Counted from the first letter of the stretch, positions 16,769 through 26,324 are shown. The stretch: 64,000 nt of DNA from Paenibacillus_E violae (GCF_032461945.1 NZ_JAWCUD010000011.1:124001-188000), one strand, 5' to 3'. Program-made: numbers and translations. Notes: a model not told the origin generated them from the letters alone.

Positions 16769-17950
16769 TCAATTAACTTTGAGTCTCTTTACAAGAGGAC
16801 TTATTGTTGTTCCTTGAACAATCAGTGAAAAAACTACATTACTAAACGTCATAGCCAATATTAAGTCACGGCCATCAAAATCCGGAGAAATGCTCAAGAT
16901 TAACGCAATAGACAGGGATCCTTTTAACCCGCCCCATGCTATAATCGGCTTCCAGATGGCAGGTATTTCTTTATCAAAGATAAGGCTAACATAGACAGCA
17001 ATGAACCTTGCCGTCAGAACAATGAGAATGCTTCCACCGATTTGAATCCACTTCTCAGAGAAATCAATATTTGAAATTTCAAGACCAACCATGAGAAAGA
17101 TCAATGCGTTTGCTATAAAAGCTATTGTTTCCCAAAAGGAGTCCATTTTGTCAAGTGTTAAATTGGACATGCCGATATTTTTTCCGTAAGTTCCTAACAA
17201 GAGTCCTGCAAAAACAACCGAAATGACACCGGAGAAATGGAACATTTCAGCTAACTCAAATGCTCCATAGAACAGGACAATTGAAAGCCCGATCTCCACC
17301 AGATAATTATCAATGCTTGAGGTTATTTTTGAGGTAATGTAGCCTGTTACAACACCAATGACTATGCCTCCTAGAACAACTTTAACAAACTCCAATGCTC
17401 CATGTAATACACCAGACATGCTTAGTACCGTTGTTACCAAAGCTATTTTCAAAAGGACAACAGCTACTCCATCATTCGCCAAACTCTCTCCTTCAACGAT
17501 AATGGACAACTTCTTGTTCAAACCCATTGACTTAAAGATCGTTAATACGGAGACCGGATCTGTGGCTGCCATTAATGCGCCAAAGACAAGCGCTTTTTGC
17601 AAATCGAGGCCGAGTAAGAAATATGAAAGCGCGGCTATCAGTATAAATGTCATAAAGGTTCCTAACAACGCCAGTAATAATATCGGACGTTTGTTTTCCT
17701 TGATTTCGCCAAAAGGAAGCTTTAGTGCAGCATCTCCAATTAGCGCTGACAGGAAAATTAATATCACAGCTGTTTGAAAGACATGATCCGAAGCTACGTA
17801 GGTTTTAAATTCATGAAGAGCTTCAATAGGGAAAATACCAAGCAAAAGTCCCGCAACGACAAGCAATGTTGGATACGGTTGTTTTATTTTATCCGCCAAA
17901 TAAGCGATTGCAACTGCGATTCCGAGCAGTACAAGCCAGTAGTGAATCAT
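16769..17950 (-). CDS. CPA1-family Na+(K+)/H+ antiporter
   Basis: This 393-residue protein with about 12 transmembrane helices resembles the NhaP/CPA1 family. The family core is ATDPVSVLTIFKSMG (about residue 130), and VEGESLANDGVAVVL (about 155) carries the essential Asp of the ion-binding ND motif. AGGAGG five bases before the ATG supports the start. It sits next to the osmoprotectant genes, which suggests a shared role in salt stress. Confidence 0.88.
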   Translation of the reverse strand: MIHYWLVLLGIAVAIAYLADKIKQPYPTLLVVAGLLLGIFPIEALHEFKTYVASDHVFQTAVILIFLSALIGDAALKLPFGEIKENKRPILLLALLGTFMTFILIAALSYFLLGLDLQKALVFGALMAATDPVSVLTIFKSMGLNKKLSIIVEGESLANDGVAVVLLKIALVTTVLSMSGVLHGALEFVKVVLGGIVIGVVTGYITSKITSSIDNYLVEIGLSIVLFYGAFELAEMFHFSGVISVVFAGLLLGTYGKNIGMSNLTLDKMDSFWETIAFIANALIFLMVGLEISNIDFSEKWIQIGGSILIVLTARFIAVYVSLIFDKEIPAIWKPIIAWGGLKGSLSIALILSISPDFDGRDLILAMTFSNVVFSLIVQGTTISPLVKRLKVN

Positions 17951-18065
17951 TGAAACCTCCTATAATATGCCTTGTTGCTATTATGTGTAAATTTATGTTT
18001 CATTATCTTCACTACAATTGTTCGCTCAATGCTCGAAAAATTTGATATTCCATAATTAATTAGAA

Positions 18066-18096
18066 AACGGAGCCCGCTTAGCCGCGGTGCTCCGTT
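18066..18096. terminator. hairpin in the antiporter upstream region
   Basis: AACGGAGC / GCTCCGTT with additional CGC/GCG pairing forms a stable stem. The minus-strand side continues TTTTCTAATTAATT, so it ends transcription arriving from the 18.2-18.8 kb genes. Confidence 0.6.
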
Positions 18097-18179
18097 ATTG
18101 TTGTTGCAGAATTCGTTAGATTCTACGCATGCCTAAACATAGATTCTTTTTCGAACAACTTTAAGATTCTTATTTTACT

Positions 18180-18290
18180 TCATTTTTCATTGTCCTCGAA
18201 CATTGAAAAAGCGTATCGAATGATGTCTTCGCGGATAGTGTTTGGCATGCTGTAATTCTCATGCATATAGGCATAGGGGCTGACTTTACT
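18180..18290 (-). pseudogene. C-terminal gene fragment
   Basis: The frame ending at 18180 encodes a protein-like tail (VSPYAYMHENYSMP, then NTIREDIIRYAFSMFEDNEK) with no start of its own. It overlaps the end of the next gene in another frame. The family is not recognised; it looks like the remains of a truncated gene. Confidence 0.35.
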
Positions 18291-18777
18291 TACTAGTATC
18301 TTCAGTTTGAAACTGCAGTCTACCTTTTAAATTTTCAAGTTGTGCTTCAAATCTATCAAAGTGGTCGATTACCTTCCAATCCTGCCATTTCTCTTGAAGT
18401 CGTTGAACGATATTTGAAAATACATCTGCATACCATATTTCGATCTGACTATTTTTTATATCTATATGAAATCCAAAAGTTGGAAAGTCTGATGCCCATT
18501 CTTCCATATGAAATTGTTTATACCCAAAAAATTTATTACAGTTTTGCAATAACTCCGGTCCATGAAGCAAATATCCTTCGATCCCCCCATCTAGTGGGAA
18601 AATTAGTATTTCTTCATCTTCAAATTTTATGCTAGCAATAGTATCAATCCAATCCAGTGCACCTGGAGGTCTTAAATTTACATTAGCTAAATCATCGTCT
18701 TTACCAGCAAGAACCTTATCTCTCGAGACGCCAACATACTCTGCAAGATCAACAATACCCTGTTTAGCGGTCTGCAC
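18286..18777 (-). CDS. hypothetical protein, possibly 5'-truncated
   Basis: This open frame of 163 residues opens with a GTG and no ribosome site, so the true 5' end may be lost. The product is soluble and acidic, rich in aromatic residues (GYLLHGPELLQNCNKFFGYKQF), with a C-terminal helical part (WQDWKVIDHFDRFEAQLENLKG). It vaguely resembles immunity-type proteins, but no family is recognised. The C-terminal fragment right after it suggests a rearranged locus. Confidence 0.5.
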   Translation of the reverse strand: MQTAKQGIVDLAEYVGVSRDKVLAGKDDDLANVNLRPPGALDWIDTIASIKFEDEEILIFPLDGGIEGYLLHGPELLQNCNKFFGYKQFHMEEWASDFPTFGFHIDIKNSQIEIWYADVFSNIVQRLQEKWQDWKVIDHFDRFEAQLENLKGRLQFQTEDTSK

Positions 18778-18840
18778 TTAATTCATATAATGAAGTAAAA
18801 AGCAACGAAAGACATCATCTCTCGTTGCTTTTTCTTGCGC

Positions 18841-19083
18841 TTATTTTAGAGTTATCTTAAGACCGTGTTTGTCAAAGATCCCCTTCAGGACCTCTATAGC
18901 CTCTTCTTCATCAGGACCTTGAATATCAAGCTTGTACGTTTGATTGTTGAATAAAGTGACACTTAGACCCAGAATGCTTTTCACATCAATAAACCTCATG
19001 CCAACCTGAATGACAATACTGGATTGGAATTGATTCGCTGCTTGATTGATTTCTATAATGGCTTTTGTTTCCAAACCACCCAT
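18841..19083 (-). CDS. HPr-like protein lacking the catalytic histidine
   Basis: This 80-residue protein aligns with HPr from about HPr residue 17 on: SSIVIQVGMRFIDVKSILGLSV matches the region around regulatory Ser46 (here in DVKSILG), and PDEEEAIEVLKGIFDKHGL matches the last helix. The N-terminal strand that carries His15 (HARPA) is replaced by MGGLETKA, so PTS phosphotransfer is impossible. The Ser site for HPr kinase is kept, as in Crh. GGAGAGG five bases before the ATG supports the short start. It sits between a possible remnant and the malic enzyme operon; a carbon-signalling role is inferred. Confidence 0.75.
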   Translation of the reverse strand: MGGLETKAIIEINQAANQFQSSIVIQVGMRFIDVKSILGLSVTLFNNQTYKLDIQGPDEEEAIEVLKGIFDKHGLKITLK

Positions 19084-19132
19084 ACCAACCTCTCCATTCT
19101 TGCTTCGTCGTTGCTCGAACAGATTAATCTAC

Positions 19133-20551
19133 CTAGCGAAACTCACGGGGGATTCGCCTTGCCACACCAGTTTGAATAGCTGCATGAATGACGGCTTCAC
19201 GAATACGTCTAACGACTTCTTGATTAAACACACTTGGAATGATATAAAGCTTATTCAGTTCCTGCTGCGTTACTACGGAGGCAATCGCTGCTGAGGCAGC
19301 TAACTTCATCTCTTCATTGATTGTGGAGGCTTGGCAGTCCAAGGTTGCACGGAAAATACCTGGAAAACAAAGTACATTGTTAATTTGATTTGGAAAATCC
19401 GATCGCCCCGTTGCAATGACCCCAGCAATGTCTTCGATTTCATCCGGATGAATTTCAGGCGTTGGATTGGCCATGACGAACACGACAGGGTTTACCGCCA
19501 TCCGTTCCACATCTCCCCTTTTCAGTAAGCCCCCAGCGGACAAGCCAATGAACACATCTGCTCCTTCAATGACTTCATGTAGGGAACCAGATCGTAGGTT
19601 AGGGTTCGTTCGTTCCGCATACTCCTTCCATATCGGGTTTGCATACTCATTCGTGCGTAGTAACGCGCCATCCCGGTCAACGCCAATCAACTCTTTCACA
19701 CCTGCTGCAAGCAAAATGTTGGAGCAAGCAATTCCCGCTGCGCCAACTCCGCACACGACAACTTTAGCCTCATTAATCTGTTTGCCAACTACTCTCAAAG
19801 CGTTAATGAGCCCTGCATATAATACGACGGCCGTGCCATGTTGGTCGTCATGAAAAACGGGGATATCCAGTTCATTCCGGAGCCGCTCTTCAATCTCAAA
19901 GCATCGAGGTGAAGAAATGTCCTCCAAATTAATACCGCCAAAACCTGGGGCCAAGTGCTTGATGCTTGTAACGATTTCATCTGTACTTTGCGTGTTCAAA
20001 CAAATGGGAAACGCATCAACATCAGCAAACTGCTTGAATAGCATCGCCTTGCCTTCCATAACTGGCATTGCCGCATAAGGTCCGATGTTGCCAAGTCCTA
20101 GTACGGCACTGCCATCGGAGACAACAGCGACTGTATTCCGCTTAATCGTCAACTTGTAGGCGTTATCCTCATTCTCATGGATTGCCATACAGACTCTGGC
20201 GACATCCGGTGTATACACCCGGGATAAATCATCCCTGTTCTGGATGGGCGATTTGGGCTTCATTTCGATTTTACCGCCGAGATGAAGTAAAAATGTGCGA
20301 TCTGAGACATGTATGAGTCTCACGCCCGAGAGATCCTTCATCCTGGCAACAATTTTGTCCAACTGGGTTTGCTCCAATGCTGTTACCGTAATGTCTCGAA
20401 CCGTCCAATTCGCACCTGTTTGGATGACATCAATCGCGATGACATCCCCACCGTTTTCCGTAATCATCGTGATCAATTGACCGAAGTGAATCTGCTCTGT
20501 CAGCAGTTCCAGACGTAAAATAATGCTTTTACCACCCATTGTATTTTTCAT
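19133..20551 (-). CDS. NAD-type malic enzyme with N-terminal ACT domain
   Basis: This enzyme of about 472 residues decarboxylates malate to pyruvate. An ACT-like regulatory domain occupies about residues 10-90, followed by the malic enzyme domain (SRVYTPDVARVCMAI; AVVSDGSAVLGLGNIGP; FHDDQHGTAVV with metal ligands) and an NAD(P) Rossmann domain (VVCGVGAAGIACSNILLAAG). The ATG at 20551 sits eight bases after AAGGG and is preferred to the one at 20557. It directly follows tctA, which suggests that the transporter brings in malate or a precursor of it. Confidence 0.88.
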   Translation of the reverse strand: MKNTMGGKSIILRLELLTEQIHFGQLITMITENGGDVIAIDVIQTGANWTVRDITVTALEQTQLDKIVARMKDLSGVRLIHVSDRTFLLHLGGKIEMKPKSPIQNRDDLSRVYTPDVARVCMAIHENEDNAYKLTIKRNTVAVVSDGSAVLGLGNIGPYAAMPVMEGKAMLFKQFADVDAFPICLNTQSTDEIVTSIKHLAPGFGGINLEDISSPRCFEIEERLRNELDIPVFHDDQHGTAVVLYAGLINALRVVGKQINEAKVVVCGVGAAGIACSNILLAAGVKELIGVDRDGALLRTNEYANPIWKEYAERTNPNLRSGSLHEVIEGADVFIGLSAGGLLKRGDVERMAVNPVVFVMANPTPEIHPDEIEDIAGVIATGRSDFPNQINNVLCFPGIFRATLDCQASTINEEMKLAASAAIASVVTQQELNKLYIIPSVFNQEVVRRIREAVIHAAIQTGVARRIPREFR

Positions 20552-20557
20552 GTGCAT

Positions 20558-22084
20558 TTACCCTTCCTCGTTCACAAGTACATTTTTACCTTTAAGCTTT
20601 AGAATCAGCGGAATCGTGATCCAAATCAAACCGATAACGAGAAATACCAGTGAAACCGGTTTTTGCAAAAAGATCATGAAATCGCCGTTTGAAATGGTAA
20701 GCGCTCTGCGCATATTGTTTTCCATCATTGGACCCAGAATAAGACCAAGTACGAGTGGTGCTAAAGGGTAATCGTTCTTGGATAAAAAATAACCCACAAG
20801 CCCGCAACCCATAATGAGCAGCAAATCAAACGTTGAATATTGTACGGCATACACCCCAAACACGGAAAAAACGATAATTAACGGAATTAAATACTTCGCA
20901 GGTGTTTCAATCACTTTGGCAAACACTTTAACAAGAGGCATATTAAGAATTAAGAGCATAAGATTTCCGACAAACATACTTGCAATAACGCCCCATGCCA
21001 GTTGTGGATGATCCTGGAATAACAAAGGACCTGGTTGGACATTGTACATGATAAAAGCACCCATCAAAATGGCAGTCGTGCCCGAAGAAGGGATACCCAG
21101 GGTCAAAAGCGGAATCATTGCACCGCCTGATGCAGCGTTATTCGCAGCCTCCGGCGACGCCACTCCCTCGATGGCTCCCTTTCCGAACTTCTCTGGATTT
21201 TTGCTAATCTTTTTCTCTACAATATAAGCAAAGAAAGAGGCAAGGATAGCTCCCGCTCCAGGAAGCAGGCCGATGAAAAATCCGAGCACAGAACCACGTG
21301 CAATAGGTGCCGCACTGTCTTTCATATCTTGCTTCGTCGGCATGATCCGATTAATTTTTGCAATCTCGCCGTCGTTTCCTTCGCGCTGAAGAATTGTTTT
21401 AAATACTTCTCCGACAGCAAATGTACCCACTGCAACGGTCAAGAATTCCAAACCTTGATATAGCTCAGGAATGCCGAACGTGAACCGTTCCACGCCAGAT
21501 ACATTGTCGATACCAATCGTTGCTAGTAAGAGTCCGAAGGCAGTCATCATGAGCGCTTTCACCATCGATTTACCTGCAAGCCCGCTGATTGCGAGTAATC
21601 CGAGCACCATGAGTGAGAAATATTCGGCTGGCCCGAACTTAATGGCTACTGCAGATAAAGGACGAGCCAGGAAAATTAGACCGATCAGTGAAATAATCCC
21701 GGCCGCAAAGGAACCGATTGCCGAAATTGCAAGCGCAGCCCCTGCTCTACCCTGTTTAGCCATTTGATAACCATCTAGTGTTGTGACGACAGAAGACGAT
21801 TCTCCTGGCGTGTTCAACAAGATCGACGTCGTCGAACCTCCGTACATCGCCCCGTAATACACCCCTGCTAGTAAAATGATTGAGCTTGTAGCCGCTTCTT
21901 CCGGAGCTAAGCCACCTGTCATCGTTGCCGTGATCGGTATTAAGAGGGCTACACCGCTCATCGGACCGATTCCAGGGAGTACACCAACTACCGTACCGAT
22001 CAAGACACCGAGAAATACAAATACTACATTGTGCCACTGCATCGCAGTACCTAAACCATGAAACACATAATCCAAAGTGCTCAT
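20558..22084 (-). CDS. tctA: tripartite tricarboxylate transporter large membrane subunit
   Basis: This 508-residue protein has about 11-12 transmembrane helices. TctA-family signatures include GVLPGIGPMSGVALLIPIT near the start, LLNTPGESSSVVTTLDGYQMAKQGRAGAAL (about 85-115) and the second conserved loop IGLLPGAGAILASFFAY. It forms the transport channel with TctB and receives substrate from TctC; uptake is ion driven. One base separates it from tctB, and the malic enzyme gene follows. Confidence 0.93.
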   Translation of the reverse strand: MSTLDYVFHGLGTAMQWHNVVFVFLGVLIGTVVGVLPGIGPMSGVALLIPITATMTGGLAPEEAATSSIILLAGVYYGAMYGGSTTSILLNTPGESSSVVTTLDGYQMAKQGRAGAALAISAIGSFAAGIISLIGLIFLARPLSAVAIKFGPAEYFSLMVLGLLAISGLAGKSMVKALMMTAFGLLLATIGIDNVSGVERFTFGIPELYQGLEFLTVAVGTFAVGEVFKTILQREGNDGEIAKINRIMPTKQDMKDSAAPIARGSVLGFFIGLLPGAGAILASFFAYIVEKKISKNPEKFGKGAIEGVASPEAANNAASGGAMIPLLTLGIPSSGTTAILMGAFIMYNVQPGPLLFQDHPQLAWGVIASMFVGNLMLLILNMPLVKVFAKVIETPAKYLIPLIIVFSVFGVYAVQYSTFDLLLIMGCGLVGYFLSKNDYPLAPLVLGLILGPMMENNMRRALTISNGDFMIFLQKPVSLVFLVIGLIWITIPLILKLKGKNVLVNEEG

Positions 22085-22085
22085 C

Positions 22086-22547
22086 TTATGCCCCCCCTAA
22101 CCATGTTGGAAATCCGGGAAGCGAACCATCCAGCAGATGTACATACAAATAATAAACAACATATGAGAAACTACCAGCAATAACTAAGGAAACCCACACT
22201 CTTCCCTTATGCATCGTTTGGAAACCGATCATCAGGAACAAGAACGTAGAGATTACGAATCCAATATCTTCAAGGAAATACGCATACAAGACAGCAGCGA
22301 TGAAAATAATGATAAATCGTTTATAGTCCAAATTTTCTTTGCTCTTCTCCGTACGTTGTTTACGGAAAGTCTCATAAATAAGACGGAAACTCATCAAAGA
22401 CAAAAACGCCCCCAAAATCATTGGAAAAATATTTGCACCTACATTACTGCCATAAGCACTTGTTGAAATGCCCAAGGAACCAATCATAAATGTAAGGCCA
22501 ATGGCGAAAAATACGATGCCTGCATAACGATCAAAAGTAGTATTCAT
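22086..22547 (-). CDS. tctB: tripartite tricarboxylate transporter small membrane subunit
   Basis: This TctB-family protein of about 153 residues has four transmembrane helices and a short cytoplasmic loop rich in charged residues (ETFRKQRTEKSKENLDYKR) in the middle. AGGAGG seven bases before the ATG at 22547 decides the start over a longer frame. It lies between tctC and tctA. Confidence 0.88.
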   Translation of the reverse strand: MNTTFDRYAGIVFFAIGLTFMIGSLGISTSAYGSNVGANIFPMILGAFLSLMSFRLIYETFRKQRTEKSKENLDYKRFIIIFIAAVLYAYFLEDIGFVISTFLFLMIGFQTMHKGRVWVSLVIAGSFSYVVYYLYVHLLDGSLPGFPTWLGGA

Positions 22548-22565
22548 TTCTCTGCCTCCTATCCT

Positions 22566-22606
22566 AAGAGACAAGGGAGAAGAGCTCGTCTTCTCTCTTG
22601 TCTCTT
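22566..22606 (-). terminator. hairpin between tctC and tctB
   Basis: AAGAGACAAG / CTTGTCTCTT with an inner GAGAAGA / TCTTCTC forms a stem of about 18 pairs. Such hairpins typically let the binding-protein gene be expressed above the membrane subunits. Confidence 0.65.
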
Positions 22607-22612
22607 TAGGAT

Positions 22613-23689
22613 TTATTTCTGCATACCAAGCGCTGTTAGCATGTCTTTCAGTTGTACTTCTTGCTGCCCTAAGAAAGCTTTGAAATCGTCTGCTTTCTTA
22701 TAATCCGTTTCCCAGCTATTTGCTTGCATTTCTTTTTTCCAGGCATCGGACTCTACCATTTTCTTAATGCTATCTTCCCAAAATCTTTTTGCGTCAGCGG
22801 TCATGTCCTTCGGTCCAAAGAAACCTCGCCAAATGAGGAACTCGGCATCTACACCCTGTTCTTTCATCGTCGGGATATCTTTCAAGCTGCCGCCAAGACG
22901 GGAAGGTGCGGCAATCGCAAGAATACGGATTTTCCCGGCTTTCACATATTGATCTAACGAAGAAGCATCTGTACCCAACACGTCAGCATTTCCGCCTAAC
23001 AATGCCGTTACGGCTTCGCCGCCACCGTCATAGGACACATATTTCACTTTTTTGGGGTCAATGCCGTATTTGAACGCCGGTAGAATCGAAACCAAATGGT
23101 CCATTGAGCCAGGTGCTGAGCCTCCTGCAACTGTAATCTTGGTAGGATCAGCTTTCATATCATCGAGTAAGGATTTCAGATCTTTATATTTCGAATTTGC
23201 TGCTACCGCGACAGCACCATAATCTTTCGTCAATTGGGCTAACGGCGTCGTATCATTGTAACCGTAAGGTGTGTTTCCTTCTTTTTTCAGATGATTAATC
23301 AGGATTGGTGGCGAGCTGACGAACAGCTTGTAGTTATCCTTAACATCTTTGGTAGCGTATTCTGCCATAAAAACGGTACCGCCGCCGCCTGGTTTATTTT
23401 CAACTGAAACAGGTTTATCCACAGCTTTCGTTTCCGTTAATACCTTAGCGATCGTACGGGCTGTCATATCCCAGCCGCCGCCTGCGCCTGATGGAGCAAT
23501 AATGCTTAACGCTTTTTCAGGATAGTTGGATTTCGCAGCTGCAGGAGCTGTCGTCTCTTTTGATTTATCAGTAGAACCTGAAGTTGTTGCTGCCGGTTTA
23601 GCTGTGTTGCTGCCACAAGCAGCCAAACTTACTGCAAGCATGCTAATAGCTGTTACTTTCCAATAAGCTGAAAAAAGTTGTTTTATCAA
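22613..23689 (-). CDS. tctC: tripartite tricarboxylate transporter substrate-binding lipoprotein
   Basis: This 358-residue extracytoplasmic Bug/TctC-family receptor has a lipobox LAAC (Cys about 25) and a low-complexity Ser/Thr/Ala linker. Family motifs are YPEKALSIIAPSGAGGGWDMTAR near residue 55 and VAGGSAPGSMDHL near 170. It is the first gene of the tctC-tctB-tctA-malic enzyme operon. A CRE and paired operator-like repeats lie upstream. Confidence 0.92.
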   Translation of the reverse strand: MIKQLFSAYWKVTAISMLAVSLAACGSNTAKPAATTSGSTDKSKETTAPAAAKSNYPEKALSIIAPSGAGGGWDMTARTIAKVLTETKAVDKPVSVENKPGGGGTVFMAEYATKDVKDNYKLFVSSPPILINHLKKEGNTPYGYNDTTPLAQLTKDYGAVAVAANSKYKDLKSLLDDMKADPTKITVAGGSAPGSMDHLVSILPAFKYGIDPKKVKYVSYDGGGEAVTALLGGNADVLGTDASSLDQYVKAGKIRILAIAAPSRLGGSLKDIPTMKEQGVDAEFLIWRGFFGPKDMTADAKRFWEDSIKKMVESDAWKKEMQANSWETDYKKADDFKAFLGQQEVQLKDMLTALGMQK

Positions 23690-23737
23690 ATGAAACCCCT
23701 CCGTTTTTAGTAAAAAATTATCTTGTATCCGCTTTCT

Positions 23738-23751
23738 TTAAAGCGCTTTCA
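23738..23751. promoter_or_regulatory. CRE before the tct operon
   Basis: On the minus strand TGAAAGCGCTTTAA matches the CcpA site TGWAAGCGNTWWCA at all but one position. It lies about 50 bases upstream of the tctC start. Confidence 0.6.
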
Positions 23752-23809
23752 GAATAACATCTACAGGTATCCGTAGGGAAGTTTATGGAGATTAGTTGCA
23801 ATAACAGCG

Positions 23810-23865
23810 TTTTGACCATTTTGTTCATATTGTTCACGGATCTGGTTACCCTATAACGGTCAAAA
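23810..23865. promoter_or_regulatory. paired half-sites between tct operon and two-component genes
   Basis: TTTTGACC (23810) and GGTCAAAA (23858) form inverted half-sites in the divergent intergenic region, with TTTTGTTC repeats between them. They are candidate binding sites for the response regulator encoded to the right. Confidence 0.4.
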
Positions 23866-23917
23866 TGATAACGCTTTATGATACAATTTAAACAAAAATA
23901 GGAGGCCTGCGTGGATC

Positions 23918-25555
23918 ATGAGGCTTCAGACCAAGCTTATTTTAATCATTTGTTCGTTCCTCTCCATCGTGATTATCTCTTTAGGCAGTATATTTTATTA
24001 CATCATGACCACGGCACTTGAGGATCAGATTGGAACACGCGCCTTAAAGGTTGCTGAAACTGTTGCTAATATGCCTGACATTCGCCATGCATTTCAGACT
24101 TCCGACCCGTCTAAGGCCATCCAACCTATTGCCGAAACTATCCGAGAAAAAATCGATGCTGAATATATCGTTGTCGGGAATCGCGAAGGGATTCGCTTCT
24201 CGCATCCACTTCCTGAACGAATCGGGAAAGAAATGGTTGGCGGCGACAACGGCCCTGTCTTGGAAGGACAATCCATTGTTTCCAAAGCCATCGGCTCCCT
24301 TGGACCTTCGCTTCGCGGTAAAGCGCCTATCTTTGATGAGCAAGGCCAAGTTATAGGGATTGTGTCCGTCGGATTTCTTACGGAGGATATCGATTCGATC
24401 ACTTACGCCTATCAATCGCGGATTGAGGTAATCTCCCTTATCGTTCTGATCATTGGCCTAATCGGTTCAATCCTTATCGCGCGTAACGTCCGGAGCTCCA
24501 TACATGGACTTGAACCCAAGGAAATCGGCGAGTTATATACGGAAAAGCAGGCGATTCTGCAAACGATTCGCGAAGGAATTATCGCCGTAAATCGAGATGG
24601 CATCATCACGATGGTGAACCGCTATGCCTTGCAGCTTTTGCAGCTGCCGCTAAGTGCAAAAATCACGGGCAGGCACATTGAGGATGTGATTCCGAACACC
24701 CGATTGACCGAGGTGGTACGTACAGGAGAGGCCGATTTCGACCATGAAATGCTCATTGGTGATCATGATGTCATCGTCAATCGCGTGCCGATTGTAAGCC
24801 GAAAACACGGTGTCACTGGTGCCGTTTCAAGCTTTCGAAGTAAATCCGAGCTTTACCGATTGGCTGAGGAACTATCCCAAGTAAAACGTTTCGCAGAAGC
24901 CCTGCGGGCTCAGACACATGAATTCTCTAACAAGTTATATGTCATCTCCGGACTCATTCAACTGGAATCGTATCAAGAGGCTGTCGATCTCATCTCCAAA
25001 GAATCCGATGTTCACCAGAATTGGGTACAGTTCATTATGACTGAAATTCCTGATCCCATGATCGGTGGACTGTTAATTGGCAAATTCAATCATGCACAGG
25101 AATTGAAACTAACTTTTGAAATTGACAGTGAGAGCTCATTTCGAGATATACCTGAAGAAATCGATCGTAATCTACTGATCACGATTATCGGTAACTTAAT
25201 CGACAATGCGATGGAAGCTGTACTAGCTGTGGAAGTGCAGACTATGCCGTATGTGAAATTATTTTTAACTGATCTCGGTGACGATTTGATAATCGAATGT
25301 GAGGACTGCGGTATTGGTATTCCAGAAGACTTGGGTAATGCAGTGTTTGAAAAAGGATTTTCAACTAAAGAAGGTGAGAACAGAGGTATTGGTCTAGCAC
25401 TAGTTCAGCACGCTGTACGCAAGCTTAATGGATATATCACTTTCCATAAAAATCTGGAATGCGGTACGGTCTTCACCGTCGCCATACCGAAACACCCGAC
25501 ATCCACAGAAAGGAGTCCTGATCGTGATCCTGGAATCCCAACAACCGACAATTGA
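23918..25555 (+). CDS. sensor histidine kinase, CitA/DcuS/MalK type
   Basis: This 545-residue membrane kinase has a transmembrane helix at 7-30, an extracytoplasmic single Cache domain (about 35-165) containing HPLPERIGKEMVGGD typical of citrate/C4-dicarboxylate sensors, a second helix, a PAS domain (about 215-320), a His motif (RAQTHEFSNKLYVISGLIQLE) and an HATPase domain (NLIDNAMEA; GIGLALVQHAVRKLNG). It is divergent from the transporter-malic enzyme operon and probably senses the transported acid. Confidence 0.9.
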   Translation: MRLQTKLILIICSFLSIVIISLGSIFYYIMTTALEDQIGTRALKVAETVANMPDIRHAFQTSDPSKAIQPIAETIREKIDAEYIVVGNREGIRFSHPLPERIGKEMVGGDNGPVLEGQSIVSKAIGSLGPSLRGKAPIFDEQGQVIGIVSVGFLTEDIDSITYAYQSRIEVISLIVLIIGLIGSILIARNVRSSIHGLEPKEIGELYTEKQAILQTIREGIIAVNRDGIITMVNRYALQLLQLPLSAKITGRHIEDVIPNTRLTEVVRTGEADFDHEMLIGDHDVIVNRVPIVSRKHGVTGAVSSFRSKSELYRLAEELSQVKRFAEALRAQTHEFSNKLYVISGLIQLESYQEAVDLISKESDVHQNWVQFIMTEIPDPMIGGLLIGKFNHAQELKLTFEIDSESSFRDIPEEIDRNLLITIIGNLIDNAMEAVLAVEVQTMPYVKLFLTDLGDDLIIECEDCGIGIPEDLGNAVFEKGFSTKEGENRGIGLALVQHAVRKLNGYITFHKNLECGTVFTVAIPKHPTSTERSPDRDPGIPTTDN

Positions 25556-26240
25556 AGTATTAATTATCGAAGACGATGTGAAAATAGCCGAAATAAACCG
25601 AAGGTTTATAGAGAAAGTAGACGGCTTTCACGTTGTCGCAATCGCTACAGATGATGTTCAAGCAAAAGAGCAGTTAGACATCTTAAAGCCAAATTTAGTT
25701 CTACTAGATGTTTATTTTCCTGGCTCCAATGGACTGGACATGCTGTCTTATATTCGTCAACATTATCGGGATACCGACGTCATTATGATCACAGCAGCCA
25801 AAGAGGTCGAAGTCATACGGGAAGCCGTTCGAAGCGGAGCTTTCGATTATATTATGAAACCTCTAGTATTTAACAGATTGCAAGAAACTCTCCTGCGTTA
25901 TATGGACTTTCACAACGAGCTGAATCGTCTTAATCAAAGTGGCTCTATTAATCAAAATGATGTTGATCGTCTCATTTCGGGGGCAGGTAAGAAAGACTCT
26001 AGTATTGATAATTCCTATCTTCCCAAAGGTATTGATAAATTAACGCTAGTCAAAATTGTGCAAGCGATTTCCGCCGCGGAGCACGGAATGTCCGCGGAGC
26101 AAATTGCCAAAGAAATTGGTGTCAGCCGTTCGACAGGACGCCGTTATTTAGAGCATTTGGTCTCCTCGGGCGAAGTATTCGCAGATCTGACTTATGGGGT
26201 CGTGGGGCGCCCCGAGAGGGTCTATCGTAAGAAAGAGTGA
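25524..26240 (+). CDS. response regulator, CitB/DcuR/MalR type
   Basis: This regulator of about 238 residues has a receiver domain (LIIEDDVKIAEINRRF; phospho-acceptor in LVLLDVYFPGSNGLD; Lys in IMKPL) and a C-terminal helix-turn-helix (MSAEQIAKEIGVSRSTGRRYLEHL). I chose the GTG at 25524: AAAGGAG lies eight bases before it, and the frame upstream lies within the kinase gene. It overlaps the kinase end by about 32 bases. It likely activates tctC-tctB-tctA-malic enzyme. Confidence 0.88.
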   Translation: MILESQQPTIEVLIIEDDVKIAEINRRFIEKVDGFHVVAIATDDVQAKEQLDILKPNLVLLDVYFPGSNGLDMLSYIRQHYRDTDVIMITAAKEVEVIREAVRSGAFDYIMKPLVFNRLQETLLRYMDFHNELNRLNQSGSINQNDVDRLISGAGKKDSSIDNSYLPKGIDKLTLVKIVQAISAAEHGMSAEQIAKEIGVSRSTGRRYLEHLVSSGEVFADLTYGVVGRPERVYRKKE

Positions 26241-26324
26241 TTACTTACTTAAAAAAGAGCCACTCGTAGTTCAATATCATTAAGTTAAGCTTCAAGACAA
26301 GACTGGAAATCAAAACAGAATCCG

